Below, one piece after another: positions 18,198 to 26,651 of a stretch of 64,000 nucleotides of DNA (position 1 is its first letter; every line of letters begins with the position of its first letter). Below the pieces are notes generated by a model. It had not been told where the DNA came from. It searched no databases and was given only the letters and a program-made list of their open reading frames with translations. Source of the DNA: Thalassospira indica (GTDB lineage: Bacteria > Pseudomonadota > Alphaproteobacteria > Rhodospirillales > Thalassospiraceae); NCBI RefSeq assembly GCF_003403095.1, contig NZ_CP031555.1, positions 1,592,001-1,656,000 on the forward strand, read 5' to 3'. Made by a program: the position numbers and the translations under genes.

Positions 18198-18217
18198 TTA
18201 TCGATATTTATCGATAA
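18198..18217. promoter_or_regulatory. 20-base palindrome TTATCGATATTTATCGATAA before the excision regulator
   Basis: Nine-base arms TTATCGATA / TATCGATAA around TT form a near-perfect palindrome, 71 bases upstream of the regulator's ATG. It is the best operator candidate at the left end of the element. It does not resemble the tra box as I recall it, and no LuxR-type gene is in the window. Confidence 0.5.
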
Positions 18218-18288
18218 TGCTTGCAGGTATTTTACGTCCATCAAGCATCTTCATTTTGCACAGTGGCTGATTGAAGGAGGCACACCAC

Positions 18289-19189
18289 ATGAATGGTTTG
18301 CCTGCAAAATCACAAGAGATTCATCCTCGTAATTGGACGGACCCCGTTGCCTATGATGGCTTTCATGCTTTGGACAGGGCCGGATGGGCATGGCAATGGC
18401 TTAAGAGGAATAGAGACTTTTCCAGTCATCTAGGGGAATGCACTTTTCTAGTTGATAAACCCGTGATGCTTAAGCCAAGGATAATCCGATCACGCTACAA
18501 TCAGAAATTGACCCCGTGGTATGTCATGTTTTGCCGACGGGAAGGCCGATACCGTCATCTGGTCACCGAAGAGCAATCCCTTCGTTCTGGTGGCGCATGC
18601 AATTCATATCCCGAGAGAGGGCGACATCGACCTTCTCGACATTTCCAGGTTTGGTGCCTCAGCCACTCTTTTTATTGCGCAAGACCATCGTCAGCATTTG
18701 CTGCTGAGCGACCAATACCGTCATCTTCAAATAATGATTGCCGAAGGTACCCTTCTCGAGGGACCAGTCCGTTTGCGATTTATCGTTTCCGGTATGAAGC
18801 GCCTGAAAGAACAGGCGCTCGCCTTGCAAAGGTTTTGCGCTCTCTATCGCACCGGACAATTTCCAAACGCCCTGTATCCCGCCGAACGACGTGCGCCGCG
18901 CTGGAAAATGATGCTTCAGGCCTGGGACGGGCGGCAGGCTGGTGCCTCTCACCGGGAAATCGCCGAAGTGCTTTATGGTCACCAGATCGTTGCCGAAGAC
19001 TGGTCTGCTGGTTTTCTGAGGACTCGTGTGCAACGTCTGCTGCGCGGTGCCGACGGGCTGGTTCATGGCGGGTATCTCGACATCCTGCAGGGTGGGAGCG
19101 GGCTGTCAGGCAGGAGGTCAGCCGGTCAAGAGCCAGAGAGGGCAAACAACTCTGCGACAGGTTTGTCAGGTCAAGAGAAAGGCTTTTGA
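18289..19189 (+). CDS. FseA-like excision activator, DUF6499 + DUF2285, joined by a +1 frameshift
   Basis: The ATG at 18289 follows GAAGGAGG. Zero frame encodes a DUF6499 domain (NWTDPVAYDGFHALDRAGWAW, residues 15-35) to about residue 81. The DUF2285 part (RRAPRWKMMLQAWDG, GASHREIAEVLYG, GGYLDIL) lies in the +1 frame, open after a TGA at 18509 and ending at 19187-19189. The switch fits TTT-T at 18529-18532: Phe81, then GCC GAC GGG. In the ICEMlSymR7A element the matching protein FseA is made by programmed +1 frameshifting and activates excision genes. Here the promoter-proximal place and the downstream HTH-traF-transglycosylase-relaxase block match that element. A simple inactivating mutation or sequence error remains possible. 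Confidence 0.7.
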
Positions 19190-19199
19190 CCGGCCTGTC
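19156..19199 (+). promoter_or_regulatory. Nested stem-loop at the ardC start, shared with parB
   Basis: Outer arms GACAGG / CCTGTC enclose inner arms GGTCAAGAG / CTTTTGACC; the structure ends just before TGGAGAAC, the ardC ribosome-binding site. It overlaps the end of the excision regulator. A similar structure lies at 20706-20746 before the parB-like gene, so it may be a common RNA control element. Confidence 0.5.
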
Positions 19200-19212
19200 G
19201 TGGAGAACGACC

Positions 19213-20169
19213 ATGACAGCTTATAATCGCAAAACGGGAAAACATATCCGCTCCAACCTCTATCAGGACATTACAGATAAAATCATCGCCCAGCTTGAAC
19301 AGGGAACCTTTCCCTGGGTTCAACCCTGGGGCAGTCCAGCGACAAATGCCTCTCTCGGATTGCCGCAAAATGCCACGACCGAACACAACTATTCCGGCAT
19401 CAATGTCCTGATCCTCTGGGGGGCAGTGTTCGAAGCCGGGTATTCATCGCAAAGCTGGCTGACCTTCCGACAGGCACTCAAGCTTGGCGGCACTGTGCGC
19501 AAGGGTGAACGCGGTGTCACGGTTGTCTATGCCAGCCGGTTTATTCCGCGGGAGGGCAAGAAGTCGGGGCAGTTCGCCCCGGATACCAGCAAGAATCCAC
19601 GGGCCATCCCGTTCCTCAAACGTTTCATGGTCTTCAATCTCGACCAGTGCGACGGTTTGCCGGAACAAGTAACCGCACAGTCGGTTCCGCCCGATACAAG
19701 CCTAATCGAGCCGAAGGCCGAGGAACTGATTCGGGCATCGGGTATTGATTTCCGGATCGGTGGACGCCGGGCTTTTTATAGCCCTGAGGACGATTATGTC
19801 CGGGTGCCGCCACCCCAGGCCTATTTCGAGCCGATCAACTGGCATCGCACAGCCCTGCATGAATGCAGTCATGCCACCGGCCATAAAACCCGCCTTAACC
19901 GCGATCAAAGCGGATCATTTAGCTCGAAGAAATACGCGTTCGAGGAACTGGTCGCAGAAATGTCAGCGGCATTTCTTTGTGCTTCACTCGGTATCGTTCC
20001 GACTGTCCGGCATGCCGATTATCTCGCCTCGTGGCTCCAGGTCCTGCGCGAGGATAATCGCGCGATCGTGCGTGCCGCCAGCCAAGCGTCAAAATCTGCC
20101 GACTATCTCTTGGCGAGGCTCAATACCGTAACCGAAGCCGGATCAAAGGAGGCGGCATCATGCGCATGA
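19213..20169 (+). CDS. ardC: ArdC-like antirestriction protein with zincin motif
   Basis: A 318-residue protein. The N-terminal domain (residues 1-145, with LEQGTFPWVQPWG and YSGINVLILWG) is the ArdC single-strand-DNA-binding domain. The C-terminal part has the metallopeptidase motif HECSH at 216-220, followed by a glutamate-containing helix FEELVAEMSAAFL. It protects incoming single-stranded element DNA from host restriction. The ATG at 19213 follows GTCGTGGAGAAC. The reading frame stays open upstream into the excision regulator's zero frame, but this start has its own ribosome-binding site. It overlaps the nuclease gene by 10 bases. Confidence 0.9.
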   Translation: MTAYNRKTGKHIRSNLYQDITDKIIAQLEQGTFPWVQPWGSPATNASLGLPQNATTEHNYSGINVLILWGAVFEAGYSSQSWLTFRQALKLGGTVRKGERGVTVVYASRFIPREGKKSGQFAPDTSKNPRAIPFLKRFMVFNLDQCDGLPEQVTAQSVPPDTSLIEPKAEELIRASGIDFRIGGRRAFYSPEDDYVRVPPPQAYFEPINWHRTALHECSHATGHKTRLNRDQSGSFSSKKYAFEELVAEMSAAFLCASLGIVPTVRHADYLASWLQVLREDNRAIVRAASQASKSADYLLARLNTVTEAGSKEAASCA

Positions 20170-20684
20170 TCGTTTCTGTCAAATATGCGGTCATGGCCCT
20201 TGCTGTGATCGCCGGAGGGCTCGCCATCACACCACTGTTTGAGACGGACCATCATAGAGGACCCGCCGAAGTGATCGATGCGGACACCCTGCAAATCAAG
20301 GATATCCGCTATCGTCTCTATGGTGTCGATGCGGTGGAAGCCAGACAGACGTGCCGCAAACCGGATGGAACGGCGTGGCCCTGCGGTCAGCAGGCGATAG
20401 CGGCACTCTCCGATTTTCTGCAGGGCAGGGAGGTCGACTGCGAGGTCTGGCAGGGTGATCTTCGTGATCCCTATGATCGTCTGATCGCAATATGCCATAC
20501 CGGCGCTGACGATCTGGCCGAATGGCTGGTCAAAAACGGTTGGGCGGTGGCAGATCCGGATGCCAACCGGCTTTACAATTACACAGCAGTAGAGCGCACC
20601 GCGAAGTTCCTTGGCAAGGGGATCTGGTCGGGCGGTTTTGACCTGCCGCAGGACTGGCGGACCCTTCAAACAGGAAAAGAGTGA
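20160..20684 (+). CDS. Thermonuclease-family (SNase-like) protein with N-terminal membrane anchor
   Basis: A 174-residue protein. Residues 8-25 form a signal or anchor helix (KYAVMALAVIAGGLAI). The rest is a staphylococcal-nuclease fold: VIDADTLQIKDIRYRLYGVDAVE with the Asp and Arg of the active site, and DPYDRLIAICHTGADDLAEWLVKNGWA. It probably acts in the periplasm or at the membrane on nucleic acids. It begins inside the end of ardC (ATG at 20160), so it is translationally coupled. Such nucleases are common in this ICE type; the precise role is unknown. Confidence 0.85.
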   Translation: MRMIVSVKYAVMALAVIAGGLAITPLFETDHHRGPAEVIDADTLQIKDIRYRLYGVDAVEARQTCRKPDGTAWPCGQQAIAALSDFLQGREVDCEVWQGDLRDPYDRLIAICHTGADDLAEWLVKNGWAVADPDANRLYNYTAVERTAKFLGKGIWSGGFDLPQDWRTLQTGKE

Positions 20685-20705
20685 AAGAACAGGCCGGAGC
20701 TTTGT

Positions 20706-20746
20706 GACGGGCTCGGTTGGGAAAAGAAGGCTTTTCCCGGTCCGTC
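20706..20746 (+). promoter_or_regulatory. Nested stem-loop before the parB-like gene
   Basis: Outer arms GACGG / CCGTC enclose a perfect inner hairpin GGGAAAAG / CTTTTCCC with loop AAGG, directly before CATGGAGAAC and the ATG at 20760. Layout and part of the sequence match the element at 19156-19199 (both read AAGGCTTTT then CCGG then GTC then TGGAGAAC). Confidence 0.5.
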
Positions 20747-20759
20747 ATGGAGAACCGAT

Positions 20760-22793
20760 ATGACCAATCGCAAGAAAATCTCCCTGTCCCGTTCGCAGGA
20801 TATCCCGTTTGACAAACTGGTGATGAGCGAACGCAATGTCCGGCATGTCCGTGCCGGGATCTCGATCGAGGAACTGGCCGAAGACATTGCCCGGCGAACC
20901 TTGCTGCAATCTCTCAGTGTCCGGCCGGTTACGGATGATGACGGTAAGGAAACCGGTCGATACGAGATCCAGGCCGGTGGCCGACGCTACCGAGCGCTGG
21001 AATATCTCGTGAAACAAAAACGGCTGGCAAAGAACGCGGCAATCCCGTGTGTCATGCGCGAAGACGGGTTGCTTGAGGAAGATTCCTTGGCCGAAAATGT
21101 CCAGCGGATCAATCTGCATCCGCTCGATCAGTTCCGGGCGTTTCAGACCCTGAGCGAAAAAGGCCTGAGCGTCGAAGATATCGCCGCGCGCTTCTTTGTA
21201 ACGGCGAAGATTGTCCGCCAACGGCTGAAGCTGGCATCCGTATCGTCAAAACTGCTCGATCTTTATGCCGAAGAGGAGCTGACGCTTGAACAACTGATGG
21301 CCTTTAGCGTGACCGATGATCAGGCTCGTCAGGAACAAGTCTGGGATAGTGTCCGGCAGGCCTACAATCAGGAACCGTATTATATCCGCCGCTTGCTGAC
21401 CGAAGATACAGTGCGGGTTACCGACAAACGCGTGCGCTTTGTCGGTCTCGAAGCCTATGAGGAAGCTGGTGGTGTTGTGATGCGCGACCTGTTCTCGCAG
21501 GTCGACGAAGGCTGGCTTCAGGATGTTGCCTTGCTTGAAAAGCTGGTCGCAACCGGACTTGAAGCCGAGTGTGATGCGATTGTAGATGAAGGCTGGAAAT
21601 GGATCGAGGTCGCGGTCGATTTCCCCTATGGCCACACCATCGGTCTGGAACGGATCAGCGGCGAGGTCGAACCATTGTCAGACGAGGAAACGGCCTGGCA
21701 GGACGCGTTGCGAAACGAACTGGCCGGGATCGAAGAGCGTTATTTCGTCGATCAGGATGAAGACCTGCCCGAGGAAGTGGATAAACGTCTCGGGGAAATC
21801 GAGGCCGAACTTGAAGCCTTCGATAATCGAGCGGTCCTTTATGCTCCGGATGATATCGCCAAGGCCGGTGTGTTTATCAGTCTTGAGTCCGATGGCAGTG
21901 TGCGGATCGAACGCGGTTTCGTGAAGCCGGAAGATCAGGAGCAGGATGACGACACTGCATTCGATCCAGATCAATCCGGTGAACCGCAAACCGGCGATGA
22001 AAGTGACGAGAGCGAGAATGTACCCGACACGGCCATTGACGGTGCAGACGAGCCGGATGAGCCGCGTGTCAAACCTTTGTCGGACCGTCTGGTTCTCGAA
22101 CTCACGGCTTATCGGACACTGGCTTTGCGCAATGCTTTGGCCGGCGATCCTGATATTGCCTTTCTGGCGGCCTTGCATGTTCTGGTCCTGCAGAGCTTCT
22201 ATCACTATGGCTCGGGCAGCTGCCTGCAGATCACGCTTAAAAGCAGTGGCTTCTCGGTCCAGCCACCCGATCTCAATGACAGCCCGGCGGCAAGCGATAT
22301 CGCTGCACGTCATGAGAATTGGGAACGGCAGATGCCGGATGATCCCGACCATCTCTGGGCGGCGCTGCGCGAAATGGATATGGACAGCCGTATGGCTGTG
22401 TTTGCCCATTGCGTCTCGCTGACCCTCTATGCGGTGTCTGAACCCTGGAACCGTCACAGCGATGCCGTCCGCCATGCCGATATCCTTGCCGATGTTCTCA
22501 AGCTCGATATGGCGGCATCCGGCTGGAAACCGACCGCGGACAATTACCTCTCGCGGGTGCCGAAGAACCGTATTCTCGAAGCGGTCATTGAGGCGCTGGG
22601 CGCGGACGCTGCCCAACGGATCGATCACATCAAGAAGGGCGATATGGTACGCGAGGCCGAACAGTTGCTGATCGATACCGGCTGGGTGCCCGAGCCGTTA
22701 CGGACGGCAGAGCTGGAACCGCAAACGCAAACAGCTTCCGAGCACGAACAGGATGACGTGCCTTCGGAACCGGCGGCGACAGCCGCCGAATAA
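20760..22793 (+). CDS. ParB/RepB/Spo0J-family partition-like protein, 677 residues
   Basis: The N-terminal 200 residues hold a ParB nuclease/CTPase-type domain (IPFDKLVMSERNVRHVRAGI, IQAGGRRYRALEYL, ENVQRINLHPLDQFRAFQ) and a helix-turn-helix (VEDIAARFFVTAKIVRQRLK). The remaining 470 residues include an acidic low-complexity stretch about residues 390-430 (DQEQDDDTAFDPDQ) and an unassigned C-terminal domain. Long ParB-like proteins without a ParA neighbour are usual in alphaproteobacterial ICEs, where they may stabilise the excised circle or regulate genes. No parA was seen. It follows a shared stem-loop leader. Confidence 0.88.
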   Translation: MTNRKKISLSRSQDIPFDKLVMSERNVRHVRAGISIEELAEDIARRTLLQSLSVRPVTDDDGKETGRYEIQAGGRRYRALEYLVKQKRLAKNAAIPCVMREDGLLEEDSLAENVQRINLHPLDQFRAFQTLSEKGLSVEDIAARFFVTAKIVRQRLKLASVSSKLLDLYAEEELTLEQLMAFSVTDDQARQEQVWDSVRQAYNQEPYYIRRLLTEDTVRVTDKRVRFVGLEAYEEAGGVVMRDLFSQVDEGWLQDVALLEKLVATGLEAECDAIVDEGWKWIEVAVDFPYGHTIGLERISGEVEPLSDEETAWQDALRNELAGIEERYFVDQDEDLPEEVDKRLGEIEAELEAFDNRAVLYAPDDIAKAGVFISLESDGSVRIERGFVKPEDQEQDDDTAFDPDQSGEPQTGDESDESENVPDTAIDGADEPDEPRVKPLSDRLVLELTAYRTLALRNALAGDPDIAFLAALHVLVLQSFYHYGSGSCLQITLKSSGFSVQPPDLNDSPAASDIAARHENWERQMPDDPDHLWAALREMDMDSRMAVFAHCVSLTLYAVSEPWNRHSDAVRHADILADVLKLDMAASGWKPTADNYLSRVPKNRILEAVIEALGADAAQRIDHIKKGDMVREAEQLLIDTGWVPEPLRTAELEPQTQTASEHEQDDVPSEPAATAAE

Positions 22794-22810
22794 TCCCGCC
22801 TCTGCCTTCT

Positions 22811-22839
22811 GGCCCGGTCCGATCTGGACCGGGCCTTTT
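22811..22839 (+). terminator. Strong hairpin with T run between the parB-like and toprim genes
   Basis: Perfect 10-base arms GGCCCGGTCC / GGACCGGGCC with loop GATCT, followed by TTTTC. It is an intrinsic terminator or attenuator; the toprim gene's GAGGAG ribosome-binding site begins only a few bases later, so a control role is plausible. Confidence 0.75.
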
Positions 22840-22855
22840 CATGAGGAGCGATATC

Positions 22856-23857
22856 ATGCAGGCGGGAATGCTGGCAGATGCGCTGGCCCGTCAGGCCCTG
22901 GCGGTATGCCGATATTATCTACCATCGGGCAGAAAGCAGGGGCGATACTGGATCTGCGGTGATGTCTATGGCAATCCGGGGCGCAGTCTTTTTATCCGTA
23001 TCAGTGGACGCCGTGCCGGGAAATGGTGCGATGCTGCCACCGGTGAATATGGCGATCTTCTCGATCTGATCATGCTCAATCGTGGTTTGGGTTTCCGGGG
23101 TACTCTGGCGGAAGCACGGAGCTTCCTGCACATGCCGCGTCTTCCCGAACCACCGGTTACTTCCCCACATGAAAACCCGGATGTTTATGATCCGGTTGCT
23201 GCTGCACGACGTCTTTTTGCCGCATCAGTCTCGATCACGGGCACACTTGCCGAACGGTATCTCGATAGCAGGGGCATAGAATTGACCCAGGATCACACTG
23301 CCTTGCGGTTCCACCCGCAGTGCTATTATCGCAATGAAACCGGGTTTGAGGTCTGGCCCGCGATGATCGCGGCGGTGACCGATCTTGGCGGCGTGATCAC
23401 CGGTATTCATCGGACTTGGCTTGATCCAGTAACCTTTGACAAGGCACCGGTCGCGCAACCACGGAGAGCGTTGGGACAGCTTCTGGGACATGCCGTTCAT
23501 TTCGGTCAGTTGGGCGACATTGCTATCGCGGCGGAAGGCCTTGAGACAGCTCTGACTCTCAAAATGCTGTTCCCGAACCTGCCGGTATTTGCCGCCCTGT
23601 CGGCAGCTCATCTCGGGGCTCTGACCCTGCCCGATAGTCTGCAGCGGCTCTATGTGGCGCGCGATAATGATCCAGCCGGATGGCGGGCGTTCAACCGTCT
23701 CCGGTCCCGGCATGCGGATCGGGATATCCATGCACTCGTGCCCCGGCTCAATGACTTCAATGCCGACCTGAACACCTTCAGTCCGGATCCGGTTCGGCAA
23801 TGGATTGCGGGTCAACTGCTTCCCGAAGATGTTCCGCAGTTTGTATCTTGCTCATAG
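22856..23857 (+). CDS. Toprim-domain protein (DUF7146-type primase-helicase relative)
   Basis: A 333-residue protein. The N-terminal 80 residues look like the DNA-primase-type module (GRYWICGDVYGNPGRSLFIRISGRRAGKWCDAATGEYGDLLDLI). The C-terminal half is a toprim domain: the glutamate in IAIAAEGLETALTLK and the acidic pair in YVARDNDPAG. These bind metal for primer synthesis or strand cleavage. The ATG at 22856 is preferred to 22841 because GAGGAGCG precedes it. In the element it probably aids replication of transferred single-stranded DNA. Confidence 0.85.
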   Translation: MQAGMLADALARQALAVCRYYLPSGRKQGRYWICGDVYGNPGRSLFIRISGRRAGKWCDAATGEYGDLLDLIMLNRGLGFRGTLAEARSFLHMPRLPEPPVTSPHENPDVYDPVAAARRLFAASVSITGTLAERYLDSRGIELTQDHTALRFHPQCYYRNETGFEVWPAMIAAVTDLGGVITGIHRTWLDPVTFDKAPVAQPRRALGQLLGHAVHFGQLGDIAIAAEGLETALTLKMLFPNLPVFAALSAAHLGALTLPDSLQRLYVARDNDPAGWRAFNRLRSRHADRDIHALVPRLNDFNADLNTFSPDPVRQWIAGQLLPEDVPQFVSCS

Positions 23858-24135
23858 CCTGCACGCTGCCGCCATGCGTCTGGTCACGGTTTAGCATGAC
23901 AGAACAGGTCTGTTCTTTCTCCACAGGACCGCATCGCGGTCTTTCCAGTGCGGGGATTTGCCGGAGGTCGGGCCGGTGGCAACAGCAGGCTGTCCTCCAC
24001 TGCGTTGGGGTCCGGATAGCGCTTGTGCGCTGCCATCGCAAAAGGACCGAGGGATGCCACCAGCCCTGATCCCTCCGGCGGACAATCCCCGGAAAGACCG
24101 CAAAGGATGCGGTCTCGTCACCGGGAGAAAGAACC
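23858..24135. other. Intergenic region with two inverted repeats before the DUF2493 gene
   Basis: About 278 bases without a supported gene. It holds the palindrome AGAACAG-GT-CTGTTCT at 23901-23916, a small stem GACCGC-ATC-GCGGTC near 23927-23941 followed by TTT, and an 8-base hairpin AGACCGCA / TGCGGTCT at 24095-24115, just before the ribosome-binding site GGGAGAAAG. The GC-rich hairpins resemble the leaders of other genes in this element. Confidence 0.45.
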
Positions 24136-25071
24136 ATGCTGTCCTGCAATTCTCAACTGCAAACCGACCACTCCGATGCCTCCGCGACCAATCTGGCAAG
24201 CGAGCAACTCCATCTGTTCGGATATCGTCCGGAGCCCGATGAAAACAATCCTGGTCCGATGCCGGAACCCGATCAGGCTGATCAACTTATTGCGGCCGGG
24301 ATGAATATATTTGTCGATCTTCTGGGCGACAGTGCACTTGAAGAAGATCTCGGCGAATGCCTGTGGAATGTCGTCAATATCTTCCATCGCCGTATTGCCT
24401 GGCTGGATCGGTTGCTGGATGACAATGAGCAGCAACAGCGCCGATTGACCGCTGAACAGGATGGATCGGAGATCAAATCCGTCGAACTCGAACGTTCTCT
24501 TGCCACGGGTGAGTTGATCATCGAACGGCGCGATATGTTCGAAACTTTCCGAGAAATCGCCTGCGATCATTACGAAGCTCTGACCGCTTCGGTCTGGCGC
24601 CCGCGTAACGGATCGCTCACCAACCGTCGGACGGTGACCGCAGCGATTATCGACAGTCGCGACTTCCTGGCGGCTAAACGCAAGGCGGAAATCGAACCCC
24701 TGCTGCCGCCTGGCCCCCGCATTGCCTTTACCGGTGGTCTCGAATGCAACGATCATGTCGGTATCTGGAATGCACTCGATAAAGCCAAATCAAAGCATCC
24801 GGATATGGTGCTGATCCATGGCGGTTCACCGAAAGGGGCCGAGAAGATCGCTGCCTGCTGGGCAGACAATCGCGGCGTTTCCCAGATCGTGTTCAAGCCC
24901 GACTGGAACCGGTATCGCAATGCTGCTCCCTTCAAACGCAACGATCAGATGCTTGATGCCCTGCCTATCGGCGTAATCGTGTTTCCCGGTTCGGGTATCT
25001 CGCAGAACCTCGCGGACAAGGCGCGCAAGGCCGGTATCCCGGTCTGGCGGTTTGGCAAGGACGGCACATGA
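24136..25071 (+). CDS. DUF2493 (SLOG-fold, YAcAr-like) protein
   Basis: A 311-residue protein. The C-terminal 120 residues form the DUF2493 domain: RIAFTGGLECNDHVGIWNAL, then MVLIHGGSPKGAEKIAACWA, then IVFPGSGISQNLADKARKAG. This is a Rossmann-like SLOG fold thought to bind nucleotides or nucleotide-derived ligands. The N-terminal 190 residues are helical and acidic, with no recognised motif. It is a standard member of the left arm of alphaproteobacterial ICEs; the function is unknown. The ATG at 24136 follows GGGAGAAAGAACC. Confidence 0.85.
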   Translation: MLSCNSQLQTDHSDASATNLASEQLHLFGYRPEPDENNPGPMPEPDQADQLIAAGMNIFVDLLGDSALEEDLGECLWNVVNIFHRRIAWLDRLLDDNEQQQRRLTAEQDGSEIKSVELERSLATGELIIERRDMFETFREIACDHYEALTASVWRPRNGSLTNRRTVTAAIIDSRDFLAAKRKAEIEPLLPPGPRIAFTGGLECNDHVGIWNALDKAKSKHPDMVLIHGGSPKGAEKIAACWADNRGVSQIVFKPDWNRYRNAAPFKRNDQMLDALPIGVIVFPGSGISQNLADKARKAGIPVWRFGKDGT

Positions 25072-25642
25072 TGTGTCGTCCAATGCGCAGGCCGTTAATT
25101 GCTTGCCGATTCTGCTCGACAAGCTTGCAGCTCCTTGGACCTGTTGGGATCGGGTGCTTGTCAGCCAATAATAAGGATAATCTCGCTGTTGTTTATCGTT
25201 TCGATGCTTCCGCACTCCTTTCGAGCTCTGTGTTCGGCATGATGAAATTGCCTGATGGCGCATGATTTGATGTTTTGGCATTGGAACTATAACTGGCTGG
25301 GAGCTCAGTCGGTATAGCTGAGGCTTGTGACGTCACGATCTGCAGGGACAAAGCACTGTGGAAGAACAGATATTCGTCTCCGCTTTTGGGCTGTTTGAGG
25401 TTCGTGGAAACCATTCCTGCATGTCTTTGGGTGCGTAAATCCCGCGCCGTTCCGTTCAACCCGCCGGAGCGAAAAATGTCCCCGCCGCACTGCGTCCGGC
25501 TTCCTCGCGCGACAAATTTTCCGCTCGTGCGGGTGCTTCGCTTCGCTGCGCTCCTTTGGATGAACTGTCCCGGCTATGCGGTCTTTTCGCTGGCGACATC
25601 GCAGGGATGATCCCGCGATAAAACAGCAAATGGAGACGTATC
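25072..25642. other. Non-coding region of 570 bases between DUF2493 and DUF736 genes
   Basis: No reading frame here looks like a gene. It has the 10-base palindrome GTGACGTCAC at 25327-25336. A GC-rich stretch (25441-25620) has repeated CTTCGCTTCGCTGCGCTCC-like runs. It is the longest gene-free stretch of the element's left arm, so it is a place to look for an origin of transfer or a control region; nothing in it proves this. Confidence 0.35.
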
Positions 25643-25981
25643 ATGGCTATCACCCTTGGCACTTTCACCAAACAGAATGACGGCAGCTTCACCGGCCTTC
25701 TCAAAACCCTGAATATCAACGCCAACCTGGTTATCGTTCCGACCGAAAAAATCGCCGAAAACGCTCCTGACTATCGCGTCTATGCAGGCAACGGAAACCG
25801 CTACGAAGTGGGCGCGGGCTGGAGCCAGATCGCCAAAACCAGCGGTGAAACCTATATCAACCTCAAGATCGCCGCCCCCGAGTTCGGTCCCAACTGGGTC
25901 CGGGCCCGCCTCGTCAAACTCGAAACACCGACCGAGGATGGCGTCTCGCATCTGGCCCTCTGGGAACCGCGCGAACGCTGA
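25643..25981 (+). CDS. DUF736 family protein
   Basis: A 112-residue protein starting AITLGTFTKQNDGSFTGLLKTL, with NYRVYAG-like and EVGAGWSQIAKTSGETYINLK segments, as in the DUF736 family found almost solely on conjugative elements of Alphaproteobacteria. It is a small beta-rich cytosolic protein; the function is unknown. A ribosome-binding site TGGAGACG precedes the ATG. A strong terminator follows at 26000-26029. Confidence 0.92.
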   Translation: MAITLGTFTKQNDGSFTGLLKTLNINANLVIVPTEKIAENAPDYRVYAGNGNRYEVGAGWSQIAKTSGETYINLKIAAPEFGPNWVRARLVKLETPTEDGVSHLALWEPRER

Positions 25982-25999
25982 AAATATCCTTCTCACTTG

Positions 26000-26029
26000 G
26001 CCCTGCCGGGTTATCCCGGTGGGGCTTTT
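26000..26029 (+). terminator. Intrinsic terminator after DUF736
   Basis: Arms GCCCTGCCGGG / CCCGGTGGGGC (two G-T pairs) with loop TTAT, followed by TTTTC. It lies 19 bases beyond the DUF736 stop. Confidence 0.75.
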
Positions 26030-26299
26030 CTTATGTTCCGCCATCACAGACTGTGCGCCGTGTGGGGCAGGGGGAAGAGAGTTTGTCGTCTCGAATGTGC
26101 CACTTTGGCATCTGGCTTTTAGCATCCGTCAAGGATCGCGTGCCCCGCCAAAATGCGTCATTCCGCTTTGCGTCATTCTGCATTTCGGTTCCTCCCGCGC
26201 CCGCTTCGCGGCGGCTAAAGCCGTCCCTGACCGATGCAACGCGGATGCCTTCGGATCGCTGTTCTCAATGACAGAACGGTTCAATCGAAGGAGCAGATC

Positions 26300-26473
26300 A
26301 TGTCATATCGCATCGCATACCAAGGCCATTTTTACAGTGAAGACGAACTGCGCGAGGCCCTCTGGTTAGTGCAAATTGAACTGCGGAACGGCCTGCCGGA
26401 AGAGGAAAAACGCGAAGCCGAACAGCAGATTCTAGAGCTGAACGGTCTGCTGAAATCCCTGCACAATCCATAA
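26300..26473 (+). CDS. Small hypothetical protein, 57 residues
   Basis: The ATG at 26300 follows CGAAGGAGCAG, a good ribosome-binding site. The protein is acidic and helical (DELREALWLVQIELRNGL, EEEKREAEQQILELNGLLK), with no recognised family. It lies 178 bases before the excisionase-like gene. A structural or regulatory role in the transfer module is possible. Confidence 0.55.
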   Translation: MSYRIAYQGHFYSEDELREALWLVQIELRNGLPEEEKREAEQQILELNGLLKSLHNP

Positions 26474-26651
26474 CCAAAGGGCATGTTCCGGACCGCAGTT
26501 GAATATTGGTGTAGCCTCCTTTCGTGATGGAAATCCCGTCATCAATAGGGGGATCGTTTTTGACAGGGGGTGGTTTTCGAGCGTCCCCAGACCCGTTCAG
26601 TCCCGCCACACTCCGATCGCTTTTGACGATGTTCGACGAAAGGATCGCGTG

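Noticed and set aside
18271..20169. A single 632-residue protein from the long open frame
   Set aside because: Only its ends make sense (DUF6499 and ArdC). The middle is an out-of-frame reading of DUF2285, and ArdC has its own ribosome-binding site at 19203.
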